DNA of 64,000 bases, taken from NCBI GenBank assembly GCA_016794525.1, contig JAEUJY010000135.1:1-64000 (forward strand). The letters run 5' to 3'. The position numbers were made by a program, and so were the translations under genes. Below, piece by piece: positions 54,173 through 64,000 of this stretch. This DNA is from Myxococcales bacterium. GTDB taxonomy: Bacteria; Myxococcota_A; Polyangia; Haliangiales; Haliangiaceae. Positions within the stretch are counted from its first letter, which is position 1; every line of letters begins with the position of its first letter. The notes under the pieces are model-generated. The model saw only the letters and a program-made list of their open reading frames with translations, made no database searches and was not told the origin of the DNA.

Positions 54173-54790
54173 TCAGTCCTCGCGGGGCGGGCCGCCGGCC
54201 AGCTCGACCACCGCCTCGAGGATGCGCGCGGTGGCGCCCCAGATGCGGTGGCCGGCGTACGGGTACGCGCGCATCGTCCACGCGCGGCCGCGCCAGGTGC
54301 GGGTGCCCATCAGCTCGACGTCGGTGCGCTCGAAGAACCGCGCCAGCGGCACCCAGAACCAGCTGGCCACCTCGCGCGGGTTGGGCGCGATCGGCTGCCC
54401 GCCGTCGAGCTCGGCGACCACCGGCGTGATCGCGTAGCCGGTCGGCGTCGGCACGTCGTCGAGCGTGCCCAGCACCCGCGGCGCGGCCCGCGGCACGCCC
54501 AGCTCCTCCTCGGCCTCGCGCCGGGCGGTCGCGACCAGATCGACGTCGGCCGCGTCGAAGCCGCCGCCGGGCAGGGCGATCTGGCCCGAGTGGGTGGGGG
54601 CGTCGGCGCCGCGCTCGATCAGCGGCACCCAGGTGGCGCCGTCGCGCTCGACCAGGAGCAGCGCCACCGCCGAGCGGCGCAGCTGGTCGTCGGCCAGCCG
54701 CACGCCGGGGCGATCGGCGAGCGCCGCGGCCAGCCGCTCGATCAACGCGCCGTGCGACAGCATGGCGATCCGATGCCCGCCGGTCGTCAC
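54173..54790 (-). CDS. CoA diphosphatase-like Nudix hydrolase (NudL type), 205 aa
   Basis: The motif 'QIALPGGGFDAADVDLVATARREAEEELGV' has the Nudix core plus the upstream 'HSGQIALPGG' of coenzyme A pyrophosphatases (NUDT7/YeaB group), and 'VPLARFF' follows the box as in that group. It would cleave CoA and its derivatives. The GTG start overlaps the stop of the upstream oxidase gene (GTGA); an internal ATG at 54763 would give a protein nine residues shorter. Confidence 0.88.
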   Translation of the reverse strand: MTTGGHRIAMLSHGALIERLAAALADRPGVRLADDQLRRSAVALLLVERDGATWVPLIERGADAPTHSGQIALPGGGFDAADVDLVATARREAEEELGVPRAAPRVLGTLDDVPTPTGYAITPVVAELDGGQPIAPNPREVASWFWVPLARFFERTDVELMGTRTWRGRAWTMRAYPYAGHRIWGATARILEAVVELAGGPPRED

Positions 54791-56202
54791 TCGCTGCACG
54801 TCGGGCGGCGCTCGGGGATGAGCTTGCCGGGGTTGAGCAGATCGAGCGGATCCCACATCGCCTTCCACCGGCGCTGCCACTCGAGCACGCGCTCGCTCTG
54901 CTCGAGGTGCATGTACGGCCGCTTGATCAGGCCGATGCCGTGCTCGCCCGACAGCGTGCCGCGCAGGTCGACGGCGTCGGCGAACACCCGCGCGCACGCC
55001 CGATCGACCTTGGCCCAGCTGGCGGGATCGGCGGGGTCTTCGTCGGAGACCACGTTGACGTGGAGGTTGCCGTCGCCGGCGTGGCCGAACACCGCGATCG
55101 GCAGGCCGACGTCGGCGGCGATCCGATCGACCCGGCCGAGCATCTCGATGATCGCGCTGCGCGGCACGCACACGTCCTCGCCGATCTTGATCGGGTGGGC
55201 CTCCTTGAGCGACGGCGAGATCAGCCGGCGCGCCTCCCACAGCGCGCGCCGCTCGGCGGGATCGTTGGCGGCGAACACGTCGAGCGCGCCGGCGGCCTCG
55301 CAGTCCTCGCCGAGGCGCTCGATCTGGCCGTCGAGCGTGTCGGCGTCGCCGTCGACCTCGATCAGCGCGATCGCGCCGGCGTTGGCCGGGAACGTGTAGC
55401 GCGAGCGGCCGCGGACGTGATCGATCGAGGTGCGGTCGGCGATCTCGATGACCCGCGGCCGCACGCCGCGGCCGATCAGCGCGGTGATCGCGCGGGCCGC
55501 GCCGGCGACGTCCTTGAAGATCGCCAGCAGCGTCGCCACCGCCGGCGGCTTGGGCAGGAGGCGCAGCGTCAGCTCGGTGATGACGCCGAACGTGCCCTCG
55601 CTGCCGACGAACCCGGCGGTCAGATCGTAGCCGGTGACGCCCTTGGTGGTGCGCCGCCCGACCCGCAGCACCTCGCCGCCCATCAGCGCCACCTCGAGGC
55701 CGAGCACGTACTCGCGGGTCACGCCGTAGCGGAACGCCCGCGGGCCGCCGGCGTTGTTGGCGGCGTTGCCGCCGATCGAGCAGTACTCGAGGCTGGCGGG
55801 ATCGGGCGGGTAGAACAGCCCCTGGGCCTCGACCGCCGTCTGCAGCTCGCCGGTGATGACGCCGGGCTCGACCACCGCGACCAGATCGTCGGGGCTGATC
55901 TCCTTGACCCGCTGCATCGTCTCGACCGACAGCACGACGCCGCCGCGCACCGGCAGGCAGCCGCCGGTGAGGCCGCTGCCCGCGCCGCGCGGCGTGCACG
56001 GCACGCGGTGCTCGGCGCACAGCCGCAGCACCGCCGCCACCTCCTCGGTGGTGCCGCACTTGACCGCCACGTCGGCGGGGAACGGACCGGCCGGGCTCTC
56101 GTCCCGGCCGTAGTCGGCGAGCCGCTCGTCGCCGGGCAGGATCACCGCGCCGGCGGGGAGCTCGCGCGCGAGGATCGCGCCGATGTCGACGCCGCCGGCC
56201 AC
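54787..56202 (-). CDS. FAD-linked oxidase, GlcD/D-lactate dehydrogenase family, 471 aa
   Basis: The N-terminal FAD-binding domain reads 'PCTPRGAGSGLTGGCLPVRGGVVLS', 'VEPGVITGELQTAVEAQGLFYPPDPAS', 'SIGGNAANNAGGPRAFRYG', 'VTGYDLTAGFVGSEGTFGVITELTL'. The C-terminal domain ends with 'FGHAGDGNLHVNV', 'LSGEHGIGLIKRPYM' and 'DPLDLLNPGKLIP'. This is the glycolate oxidase subunit D/D-2-hydroxyacid dehydrogenase family. The exact substrate (glycolate, D-lactate, D-2-hydroxyglutarate) cannot be told. No GlcE/GlcF partner is adjacent. GTG start, two bases before the IscA-like stop. Confidence 0.92.
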   Translation of the reverse strand: MAGGVDIGAILARELPAGAVILPGDERLADYGRDESPAGPFPADVAVKCGTTEEVAAVLRLCAEHRVPCTPRGAGSGLTGGCLPVRGGVVLSVETMQRVKEISPDDLVAVVEPGVITGELQTAVEAQGLFYPPDPASLEYCSIGGNAANNAGGPRAFRYGVTREYVLGLEVALMGGEVLRVGRRTTKGVTGYDLTAGFVGSEGTFGVITELTLRLLPKPPAVATLLAIFKDVAGAARAITALIGRGVRPRVIEIADRTSIDHVRGRSRYTFPANAGAIALIEVDGDADTLDGQIERLGEDCEAAGALDVFAANDPAERRALWEARRLISPSLKEAHPIKIGEDVCVPRSAIIEMLGRVDRIAADVGLPIAVFGHAGDGNLHVNVVSDEDPADPASWAKVDRACARVFADAVDLRGTLSGEHGIGLIKRPYMHLEQSERVLEWQRRWKAMWDPLDLLNPGKLIPERRPTCSE

Positions 56203-56203
56203 C

Positions 56204-56605
56204 TCACACCGAGAACGAAGAGCCGCAGCCGCAGGTGGACTTCACGTTCGGGTTGTTGAACTTGAAGCCCGCGCCCGACAGCCCCTCGACGTAGTCGATC
56301 TCGGTCCCGACCAGGTACATGAGGCTCATCTCGTCGACGACGACCTTGACCCCGGCGACCGAGAACTGCTGGTCGACCTCGGTCGGGTTGTCGAAGTAGA
56401 GATCGTAGCTGAAGCCCGCGCAGCCGCCGCCGACGACGCGCAGCCGCAGGCCCATCTCGGCCTCGATCTGTTCGGCGTCGCGGATCTCGTTGACCTTGGT
56501 GGCGGCGATCGGGGTGAGGGAGACGAGCGTGTCGAGGCCGACGGGCTCGTCGGTAACCGGCGGTGGAGCCGCCGAGGGAGTGGTTTCGCGGAACAGAGTG
56601 GCCAT
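56204..56605 (-). CDS. A-type iron-sulfur carrier (IscA/ErpA-like), 133 aa
   Basis: The HesB family core '[13 protein letters not shown]', '[20 protein letters not shown]' and the C-terminal '[21 protein letters not shown]' gives the three conserved cysteines (C-x~65-CGC). An N-terminal extension of about 28 residues is Pro/Thr-rich. It delivers Fe-S clusters to target proteins, which fits the several Fe-S enzymes nearby (QueG, KamA, Nth). An upstream GGAGG on the minus strand supports the ATG. Confidence 0.94.
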   Translation of the reverse strand: MATLFRETTPSAAPPPVTDEPVGLDTLVSLTPIAATKVNEIRDAEQIEAEMGLRLRVVGGGCAGFSYDLYFDNPTEVDQQFSVAGVKVVVDEMSLMYLVGTEIDYVEGLSGAGFKFNNPNVKSTCGCGSSFSV

Positions 56606-56697
56606 GGGACCTCCTGCGGACGAAGCCGCCAGGATTTACAGGTGTACCTACCTGGGGCACGGTTGGCAACCGGATCGCTCACCGCTACCCTGGCGCG

Positions 56698-57849
56698 GTG
56701 CCCAGCTACGCCGACTTACTGGCCGCCACCCGCGCCGAGATCCGCGAGGTCGCCCCCGCGGAGGTGCCGCTGGGCGGGGTTCAGCTGCTCGACGTGCGTG
56801 AGCCCGACGAGCTGGGTGAGGGCGGGCTGCCGGGCGCGATCGCGATCCCGCGCGGCCACCTGGAGAGCCGGATCGAGGCGGCGCTGCCCGATCGCGCGGC
56901 GCCGGTGGTCGTGTACTGCGCCGGCGGCGCCCGCTCGGTGTTCGCCGCGCGCACGCTGCGCGAGCTGGGCTACGCCGACGTGCGGTCGCTGGCCGGCGGC
57001 TTCGCGGCGTGGAAGGCCGCGGGGCGGCCGGTGGCGCGCGGCGACGGCGGGTTGTCGGCGGCGCAGCGGGCGCGCTACGCCCGTCACCTGATCTTGCCCG
57101 AGGTCGGGCTGGCCGGGCAGCAGCGGCTGCTGGCGGCGCGGATCGCGCTGATCGGCGCCGGCGGGCTGGGCTCGCCGGTGGCGCTGTACCTGGCGGCGGC
57201 CGGCGTCGGCGCGCTGACGATCATCGACGACGACGTCGTCGATGCCTCGAACCTGCAGCGCCAGGTGTTGCACACCACCGAGCGGGTCGGGCAGCCCAAG
57301 GTCGACTCGGCGACGCGCGCGATCGCCGCGCTCAACCCCGACGTCGCCGTGACCGGGCACAAGGTCCGCCTGACCAGCGCCGAGGCGCCCACCTTGCTCG
57401 CCGGCCACGACGGGATCATCGACGGCACCGACAACTTCGCGACCCGCTACCTGGTCAACGACGTCGCGCTGCGGCTCGGCATCCCGGTGGTCCACGCGTC
57501 GATCTGGCGCTTCGAGGGCCAGCTGACGGTGTTCCCGGCGGCCGGCGGGCCCTGCTACCGCTGCCTGTACCCGGCGCCACCGCCGCCCGGCGCGTCGCCG
57601 AGCTGCGCCGAGGCCGGCGTGCTCGGCGTGCTGCCCGGGGTGATGGGCGTCCTGCAGGCCACCGAGGCGATCAAGCTGGTGCTCGGGTTGCCGTCGGTGG
57701 CCGGGCGGTTGCTGATCTACGACGCGCTGCGGGCCAAGCTGCGCGAGCTGGCGCTGCGGCGCGATCCTGCGTGCCCTACCTGCGGCGACGGCGTCGATCG
57801 CGCGGCGATCCCGCTGATCGACTACGCGGCGTTCTGCGCCGGCGCCTGA
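56698..57849 (+). CDS. rhodanese-MoeB/ThiF fusion (sulfur-carrier adenylyltransferase), 383 aa
   Basis: Residues about 14-112 are a rhodanese domain ('LLDVREPDELGEGGLPGAIAIP' and active-site Cys in 'VVYCAGGARSVFAARTL'). The rest is a MoeB/ThiF/E1-like adenylyltransferase: 'RYARHLILPEVGLAGQQRLLAARIALIGAGGLGSP', 'DDDVVDASNLQRQVLH', 'IDGTDNFATRYLVNDV' and the zinc ligands 'CYRCLYP' and 'CPTCG'. It activates ThiS/MoaD-like carriers for sulfur transfer. The usual fusions have rhodanese at the C-terminus; here it comes first. GTG start, divergent from the IscA-like gene. Confidence 0.9.
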   Translation: MPSYADLLAATRAEIREVAPAEVPLGGVQLLDVREPDELGEGGLPGAIAIPRGHLESRIEAALPDRAAPVVVYCAGGARSVFAARTLRELGYADVRSLAGGFAAWKAAGRPVARGDGGLSAAQRARYARHLILPEVGLAGQQRLLAARIALIGAGGLGSPVALYLAAAGVGALTIIDDDVVDASNLQRQVLHTTERVGQPKVDSATRAIAALNPDVAVTGHKVRLTSAEAPTLLAGHDGIIDGTDNFATRYLVNDVALRLGIPVVHASIWRFEGQLTVFPAAGGPCYRCLYPAPPPPGASPSCAEAGVLGVLPGVMGVLQATEAIKLVLGLPSVAGRLLIYDALRAKLRELALRRDPACPTCGDGVDRAAIPLIDYAAFCAGA

Positions 57850-57855
57850 CCGCGA

Positions 57856-58704
57856 TCACATCCGGGCCGCGACCGACACCGACAGGATCTTGCCCGACAG
57901 GCCGAGGCCGTCGCTGTCGTCGAACGTGTCGAACGGCAGCGTGATGCCGGCGCCGAGGGTGGCCTGGCCGGCGTCGTACTGACCGCCCAGCGTGATCGCG
58001 TCGAAGGTGCCGTCGTCGGAGTCGTCGGTGCCCGTCGAGCCCACCGACGACAGCTCGATGGTGCCCGCCGCCGCGCCCTGCTTGATGCCGGCGGCCAGAT
58101 CGATGTGATAGAGCGGGTCGGGGGTGTCGCTGCCGGGGCCGTCGAGGAACACGTCGATGCCGACGTCGGCGCGCGCGAACACCACGCCGCTCTGCGTCGA
58201 CGGCGACACCCCGAGCCGCAGGATCGTGCTGTCGATCCCGGCGTCGGCCAGATCCGACGGCCGGCGCGTCGCCAGGTGGACCAACGGCAGGAACGCCTCG
58301 TCGAGGCCGCTGTCCTCGCCGGGGCCGGTCGGCAGCACGATGCCGGCGCGCACCGTCAGCGCGCCCTGGGCGCCCTCGGCGCGATACAGGCCGCCCAGCT
58401 CGGCGTTGGTGAGCGTCTGGGTGTCGTCGATCGACAGCGCCGTGATGTGGGCGTAGCCGCCGACGTGCTCGGGGCTCATGAACTGCGCGCTCAGCCGCGC
58501 CGACAGCAGGTTCTCGTCGACGTCGTCGTAGACGCCGATGCCGAACTCGGCGGCCACCTCGGAGGTAGCGCCGTCGGCGGCGAGCGACGTGAAGCGCAGC
58601 GGACCGGTCGGCGCGGCGGCGGCGTCGTCGGCGAGCGCGGTGCCGGCGGTTGCCATCGTGAGGAGCGTGGAGGCGAGGAGCGTGCGAGGGGAGGTCAGGG
58701 GCAT
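57856..58704 (-). CDS. exported protein, likely outer-membrane beta-barrel, 282 aa
   Basis: Signal peptide (LLASTLLTMATAGTALA) followed by a series of amphipathic strands with aromatic residues, for example 'EVAAEFGIGVYDDVD', 'LTVRAGIVLPTGPGEDSG', 'TILRLGVSP', 'VVFARADVGIDVFL', 'ATLGAGITLPFDTFDD' and 'LSGKILSVSVAARM'. The 'GIVLPTG' phrase is common in OMP transport/meta-pathway phenol-type porins. It probably sits in the outer membrane. The family is a guess from pattern. It is convergent with the rhodanese-MoeB gene and divergent from the kinase gene at 58876. Confidence 0.7.
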   Translation of the reverse strand: MPLTSPRTLLASTLLTMATAGTALADDAAAAPTGPLRFTSLAADGATSEVAAEFGIGVYDDVDENLLSARLSAQFMSPEHVGGYAHITALSIDDTQTLTNAELGGLYRAEGAQGALTVRAGIVLPTGPGEDSGLDEAFLPLVHLATRRPSDLADAGIDSTILRLGVSPSTQSGVVFARADVGIDVFLDGPGSDTPDPLYHIDLAAGIKQGAAAGTIELSSVGSTGTDDSDDGTFDAITLGGQYDAGQATLGAGITLPFDTFDDSDGLGLSGKILSVSVAARM

Positions 58705-58875
58705 GCCCGACCCATCAGCAAATGTCTGGCCAGGGGGCAGAGCGCTCTGGGACGGCCTGGGGGGCACCGGTGTGTCCAGTCCTTCACGCCACGGCGTGTG
58801 GCCGGCCGGTCGCGGTGTCGACGACCTACGGTGGGCACCTTGACCCACCGGGGGGGCCACGGGACACTTGCCGCA

Positions 58876-60729
58876 GTGGCCATCGCGCCTGGGCAACAGG
58901 TCGGCAATTACCGGGTGCAAGCGCGCCTGGGTGTCGGCGGCATGGGCGTGGTGTACCTGGCCGAGCACCCGATCATCGGCAAGAAGGTCGCGCTGAAGGT
59001 CATCCACCGCGAGCTGTCGGCCAACCGCGAGGTGATCGGGCGCTTCTACCAGGAGGCGCGCGCGGTCAACCTGATCGGCAACGAGCACATCGTCGAGGTC
59101 CACGACTTCGGGCAGTCGCCCGAGGGCGACCTGTTCTTCGTGATGGAGTACCTCGATGGCAAGACCCTCGCGCAGGTGCTCACCCGCGAGCGGATCCTCG
59201 ACGTGCGCCGCGCGCTGCACGTGTGCGCGCAGATCGCCGACGCGCTGGCCGCCGCCCACACCGTCAGCATCATCCACCGCGACCTCAAGCCCGACAACGT
59301 CATGCTGCTCGAGCGCAGCGGCGATCCGGACTTCGTCAAGCTGCTCGACTTCGGCCTCGCCAAGGTCATGTCCGAGAGCGGCGCCAAGAACCTGACCGCG
59401 GCCGGCGTCATCCTCGGCACGCCGCAGTACATGTCGCCCGAGGCCTGCGAGAGCAAGAAGGTCGATCACCGCACCGACATCTACGCGCTCGGCGTGTTGC
59501 TGTTCCAGATGCTGTGCGGGCAGGTGCCGTTCGACGGCGAGACGATGGGCGCGGTGCTGATCAAGCAGGTGTCGCAGCCGCCGCCGGCGCCGCGCGGCCT
59601 GTCGCCGCTGATCCCGCCGGCGGTCGAGCAGATCATCCTGCGCTGCCTGGCCAAGGCGCCCGACGCGCGCTTCCAGTCGATGGCCGAGCTGCGCGCGGCG
59701 CTGATCGATCCGGCGCTGTACCTGCAAGCCGCGCCGGCGACGTTGCCGGCCGCGCAGCCGAGCGCGGCGGCCCAGGCCGCGACGATGTACGCCGTCGAGA
59801 CCAACGCGGCGATGGGCTACGCCGCGACCGCGGGCATGGCGCCGTACAACACCCAGGCGATGGGCGCGGCCAAGCTCGGCACCGCCGCCACCGCGAGCCA
59901 CGCGGCGGTCGCGCCGCCGCGGCTCACCGGCCCGGTGTCGTCGCAGCAGGCCACGATGATGATGGACAGCGGGCCGCCGCTGGGTGGGCCCGCGATGGTC
60001 GGCGCGATGGCGGTGGCCGCGGCGGCGTCGCCCGAGCCGGTCGCGCCGCGGCGCATGACCGCGCCGCCGATCGCCGTGCCGCAGAACCAGACGCTGGTGA
60101 TCTCCACGCCGCCGGGGCACAGCCGCAAGCCGCCGAGCCGCCGCGGCCCGCTGATCGCGGTGCTCGCGGTGGTGGCGGTCGTCGGCGTCGCGACCGCGGT
60201 GATCGTGGCCGGCGGCGGATCGTCCGACGGCGGGGGCGGGGCGGGCGGCGCCAGCGGGGCCAGCGGCGAGCCCGGCGCGAGCGGCGATCCCGGCGGCGGC
60301 ACCGCGCGCGGCGCGGTGTCGGTGGTCGATGGTGGCGCGGGGGTGGCGCAGGCGTCGCCCGACGCTGGGTCGGTCGGGATCGACGCCGCGCCGGCCACGG
60401 CCCGGGTGACGATCACCAGCGACCCGCCCGGCGCCGAGGTGTCCGACGCGACCGGGCGTCCGCTCGGCGTGACCCCGGTGACCGTCGACGCCGTCGTCGA
60501 CGGCCAGCCGTGGACGCTGAGCTTTCGCCGCGCCGGCTCGAAGCCGCGCGACAAGGTCATCACCGTCACCGGCGACATGACCGTGTCGGTGCTGCTCGAC
60601 GCCGACGGCAGCGGCAGCGGCGGGAAGCGGCCCGGGGGCCGCAAGCCGCCGGGCGACAAGCCGGGGCCCGGGCCGGGATCGGGCTCGGGCAGCGACAAGA
60701 TCGACCTGATGGAGCCGACGTTCCGCTGA
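58876..60729 (+). CDS. Ser/Thr protein kinase with TM helix and PEGA domain, 617 aa
   Basis: GTG start (VAIAPGQQVGNY). Kinase domain at 10-275 with GVGGMGVVY, VALKVI, HRDLKPDN, DFGLAK and GTPQYMSPE, all canonical. Then a Ala/Met/Pro-rich linker with ATMM and TLVIS peptides, a transmembrane helix at about 425-448, a Gly/Ser-rich stalk and a PEGA domain (ARVTITSDPPGAEVSD, TPVTVDAVVDGQPWTLSFRRAG, about 509-575) on the periplasmic side, ending in a Gly/Pro/Ser tail. PEGA domains are common in myxobacterial kinases and surface proteins. No link to the CIS other than family is evident. Confidence 0.92.
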   Translation: MAIAPGQQVGNYRVQARLGVGGMGVVYLAEHPIIGKKVALKVIHRELSANREVIGRFYQEARAVNLIGNEHIVEVHDFGQSPEGDLFFVMEYLDGKTLAQVLTRERILDVRRALHVCAQIADALAAAHTVSIIHRDLKPDNVMLLERSGDPDFVKLLDFGLAKVMSESGAKNLTAAGVILGTPQYMSPEACESKKVDHRTDIYALGVLLFQMLCGQVPFDGETMGAVLIKQVSQPPPAPRGLSPLIPPAVEQIILRCLAKAPDARFQSMAELRAALIDPALYLQAAPATLPAAQPSAAAQAATMYAVETNAAMGYAATAGMAPYNTQAMGAAKLGTAATASHAAVAPPRLTGPVSSQQATMMMDSGPPLGGPAMVGAMAVAAAASPEPVAPRRMTAPPIAVPQNQTLVISTPPGHSRKPPSRRGPLIAVLAVVAVVGVATAVIVAGGGSSDGGGGAGGASGASGEPGASGDPGGGTARGAVSVVDGGAGVAQASPDAGSVGIDAAPATARVTITSDPPGAEVSDATGRPLGVTPVTVDAVVDGQPWTLSFRRAGSKPRDKVITVTGDMTVSVLLDADGSGSGGKRPGGRKPPGDKPGPGPGSGSGSDKIDLMEPTFR

Positions 60730-60787
60730 CGTCCAGGGTTCGAGGTCGCGGGTTGCGTCGCCGCCGGGGATCGGCGAGGGTTAGCGG

Positions 60788-62356
<1,569 letters not shown>

Positions 62357-62360
62357 CCGG

Positions 62361-62595
62361 TGGGGACAGGATCCTGGGTCCTAAGCTTCTGTGATCGCTT
62401 GCTAATTTTGGCCTGGCGCGTCGCAAAAGGGGACACGTCGCGCCCCGTAACCATTCTGGATCGTTGGAAAATTCGCTGGGTTTTTCGCGACGGATTTCGC
62501 CGGGTTGCGAGGTGGGAACGTGTCCCTTTTCGCGACGCGGTGGGGCGAAATTCACAAGTGATCTCGGCGGGATCGAGGGGTAGATCCTGTCCCCA
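62361..62595. repeat. nested inverted-repeat intergenic element (REP/MITE-like)
   Basis: A 13-bp perfect terminal inverted repeat, TGGGGACAGGATC at 62361-62373 and GATCCTGTCCCCA at 62583-62595, encloses a second, inner inverted repeat: CGCGTCGCAAAAGGGGACACGT (about 62418-62437) pairs with ACGTGTCCCTTTTCGCGACGCG (about 62518-62539) with two mismatches. The DNA is clearly less GC-rich than the rest. It holds no convincing gene. It resembles REP-type or non-autonomous mobile elements. Confidence 0.65.
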
Positions 62596-62629
62596 GCGGG
62601 GAAAGCTTACGCACACGTCAGGGTGAGGC

Positions 62630-62659
62630 TTGACAGGGGAGGCTGGGTGCCGCCATAGT
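62630..62659 (+). promoter_or_regulatory. promoter of the merR-iscS operon
   Basis: TTGACA at 62630-62635 is a perfect -35 hexamer, followed after 18 bases by CATAGT at 62654-62659. It is the only full -35 consensus noticed in the window. Confidence 0.6.
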
Positions 62660-62675
62660 GCGCCCAGGAAGCACT

Positions 62676-62697
62676 ACCCTTACGTGAACGTGAGGGT
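62676..62697 (+). promoter_or_regulatory. palindromic operator ahead of the MerR gene
   Basis: ACCCTTACGTGAACGTGAGGGT is a 22-base near-perfect dyad (core ACGT-GA-ACGT with CCCT/AGGG flanks), 12 bases before the ATG and downstream of the putative -10. MerR-family sites have this general form of outer arms and inner inverted repeat. Its place after the -10 rather than between -35 and -10 suggests repression. Confidence 0.6.
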
Positions 62698-62709
62698 TGG
62701 TGGAAGCAG

Positions 62710-63267
62710 ATGGACAAGCCGGAAGATAAGCTGCTGCGCGTCGGCGAGCTGGCCAAGGTGGTCGGCAAGACGGTGCGTGCGATGCACCTCTACGAGGAGC
62801 TCGGGCTGCTCGAGCCGGTGGCGCGGTCGGAGGGCGGCTTCCGGCTCTACGGGCCGAGCGCGGTCGACCGCATCCACTGGATCGTCAAGCTGCAGGCGAT
62901 CGGGTTCACGCTGGCGGAGATCCAGGGCTTCGTCCAGGACTTCCGCGACGCCGGGAGCGGCAAGGACGCGACCGACCGCGTGCGCGCGGTGTTCGCCGGC
63001 AAGCTCGGCGAGATCCGCGATCAGATGACCCAGCTGCAGGTCATCGAGAACGATCTGCACGAGGCGCTGGCCTACCTCGACTCGTGCACGTCGTGCTCCA
63101 CCGAATACACGCCGCACGAGTGCGGCGAATGTGGCCACAACGGCCACGAGCGCGCCAAGGCGCCGCGGCTGTTCGCGGGCCTGTCGCGGCGCGCGCTGCC
63201 GATCCACGGCCGCGAGCGCGAGTTCGACGTCGCCGCCACCGAGCTGGTCAAGGACCCGCGCAACTAG
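62710..63267 (+). CDS. MerR-family regulator with C-terminal CxxC...CxxC, 185 aa
   Basis: The N-terminal MerR domain reads '[51 protein letters not shown]', with a helical dimerisation part to about 125. Then follows C126-x2-C129-x8-C138-x2-C141 ([17 protein letters not shown]) and His-rich residues, able to bind zinc or an Fe-S cluster. The last 35 residues ([15 protein letters not shown]) are unknown. It lies directly upstream of iscS (7-base gap) and probably regulates that operon. Self-regulation through the palindrome upstream of its ATG is likely. Confidence 0.9.
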   Translation: MDKPEDKLLRVGELAKVVGKTVRAMHLYEELGLLEPVARSEGGFRLYGPSAVDRIHWIVKLQAIGFTLAEIQGFVQDFRDAGSGKDATDRVRAVFAGKLGEIRDQMTQLQVIENDLHEALAYLDSCTSCSTEYTPHECGECGHNGHERAKAPRLFAGLSRRALPIHGREREFDVAATELVKDPRN

Positions 63268-63274
63268 GACTGTC

Positions 63275-64000
63275 ATGGCCACCAACGCAACCCCCGCCTC
63301 GACCTCCACGCTCGGCCGCCTCGTCGCGCCGCCGCCGTCGGTGAAGCTGCCCATCTTCATGGACAACCACTCGACGACGCCGGTCGATCCGCGCGTGCTC
63401 GAGGCGATGCTGCCGTACTTCACCGAGCACTTCGGCAACGCCGCCAGCCGCAACCACGTCTTCGGCTGGACCGCCGAGGCCGCCGTCGAGGCCGCCCGCG
63501 GCCAGATCGCCGCGCTGATCGGCGGCGACGCCAAGGAGATCGTCATCACCTCGGGCGCGACCGAGGCGATCAACCTGGCGATCAAGGGCGTCGCCTCGTA
63601 CTACGGCAAGACCAACAAGCACATCATCACCGTCGAGACCGAGCACAAGGCGACGCTCGACACCTGCAAGCGCCTCGAGCGCGACGGCTTCACGGTCACG
63701 TACCTGACGCCGGCCGCCGACGGCCTGGTCACGCCCGAGCAGGTCGCGGCCGCGGTCACCGACCAGACGATCCTGGTGAGCATCATGCTCGCCAACAACG
63801 AGATCGGCGTCGTCCAGCCGATGGCCGAGATCGCCCGCGCGGTGAAGGCCAAGAACCCCAAGACGCTGATCCACTCCGACGTCGTGCAGGCGGCCGGCAA
63901 GGTCGAGTGCGACGTCGAGGCGATGAAGCTCGACCTGGCGTCCTTGTCGTCGCACAAGATGTACGGCCCCAAGGGCGTCGGCGCGCTGTGGGTGCGCCGC
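63275..64000 (+). CDS. iscS: cysteine desulfurase IscS/NifS, N-terminal part (truncated by window edge)
   Basis: 242 codons are visible. After a 27-residue Thr/Ser/Pro-rich extension comes '[39 protein letters not shown]', then '[17 protein letters not shown]', '[20 protein letters not shown]', '[14 protein letters not shown]', '[11 protein letters not shown]' and '[20 protein letters not shown]' with the PLP lysine K228. It splits cysteine to alanine and persulfide for Fe-S cluster synthesis. Together with the MerR gene it starts what may be an isc-like operon continuing past the window. Confidence 0.95.
   Translation, partial: MATNATPASTSTLGRLVAPPPSVKLPIFMDNHSTTPVDPRVLEAMLPYFTEHFGNAASRNHVFGWTAEAAVEAARGQIAALIGGDAKEIVITSGATEAINLAIKGVASYYGKTNKHIITVETEHKATLDTCKRLERDGFTVTYLTPAADGLVTPEQVAAAVTDQTILVSIMLANNEIGVVQPMAEIARAVKAKNPKTLIHSDVVQAAGKVECDVEAMKLDLASLSSHKMYGPKGVGALWVRR

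Noticed and set aside
62360-62626. An 88-codon frame within the palindromic element
   Set aside because: It lies across inverted-repeat DNA, has no ribosome binding site and no recognisable domain.

Overview
The window is one continuous stretch of very GC-rich bacterial DNA. The gene content points to a myxobacterium (phylum Myxococcota, perhaps a Haliangium/Kofleria-like lineage; this is inference). The clues are four Hanks-type Ser/Thr kinases in 64 kb, FHA domains on fibrous linkers, VWA and PEGA modules, many lipoproteins, and overlapping ATGA/GTGA gene junctions. No rRNA, tRNA, CRISPR array, transposase or integrase was recognised.

Layout. (1) 1-7257: end of an HAF-repeat-like secreted protein, a possible small membrane protein, a thioredoxin-like [2Fe-2S] ferredoxin, two paralogous receptor-type Ser/Thr kinases, and an FmdB-type zinc-ribbon protein. 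(2) 7456-30007, all on +: a complete structural locus for a contractile injection system (CIS, phage-tail-like). In order it encodes a Pvc16-type cap, sheath 1, a tube-like protein, a tail-chaperone pair, sheath 2, a gp19-type tube, a 1575-residue protein in the tape-measure position, a CIS_tube-domain protein, a gp27-like hub, two successive gp5-like spikes (the second with a roughly 400-residue Gly/Ala/Ser extension), a small zinc-ribbon protein, gp25, baseplate J, a PASTA-tail protein I fusion, and a fibre-like protein. (3) 30225-43415, on +: a regulatory and assembly module with five FHA proteins (two are signal peptide-VWA-TM-FHA, one TM-zinc ribbon-FHA, one FHA-coiled coil), an AAA+ ATPase, DUF1257 (Ycf35-like), DUF2997, a DUF4157 (eCIS-associated) protein, a pentapeptide protein, an unknown protein and a TPR protein. 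(4) 43417-46707, on -: a PP2C phosphatase, an unknown protein and a Ser/Thr kinase in one overlapping operon. (5) 46924-64000: two paralogous lipoproteins, then mostly housekeeping genes (cytochrome c, queG, kamA, two Nudix hydrolases, nth, a FAD oxidase, an IscA-like protein, rhodanese-MoeB), a fourth kinase, RNase Y, a palindromic intergenic element, a Cys-rich MerR regulator and the start of iscS.

How it may work together (inference). The CIS gene set is that of an eCIS-type tail. It sits next to a kinase, a phosphatase and FHA receivers, a set-up analogous to the threonine-phosphorylation control known for some type VI secretion systems. The kinase activation-loop motif M-K-T-Q and its tail motifs K-T-M recur next to the FHA domains of the neighbouring proteins. 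Three of the FHA proteins are membrane proteins, which suggests this CIS may be tethered to the inner membrane rather than only released. This phospho-regulated, possibly anchored CIS is the main candidate for an undescribed system here.
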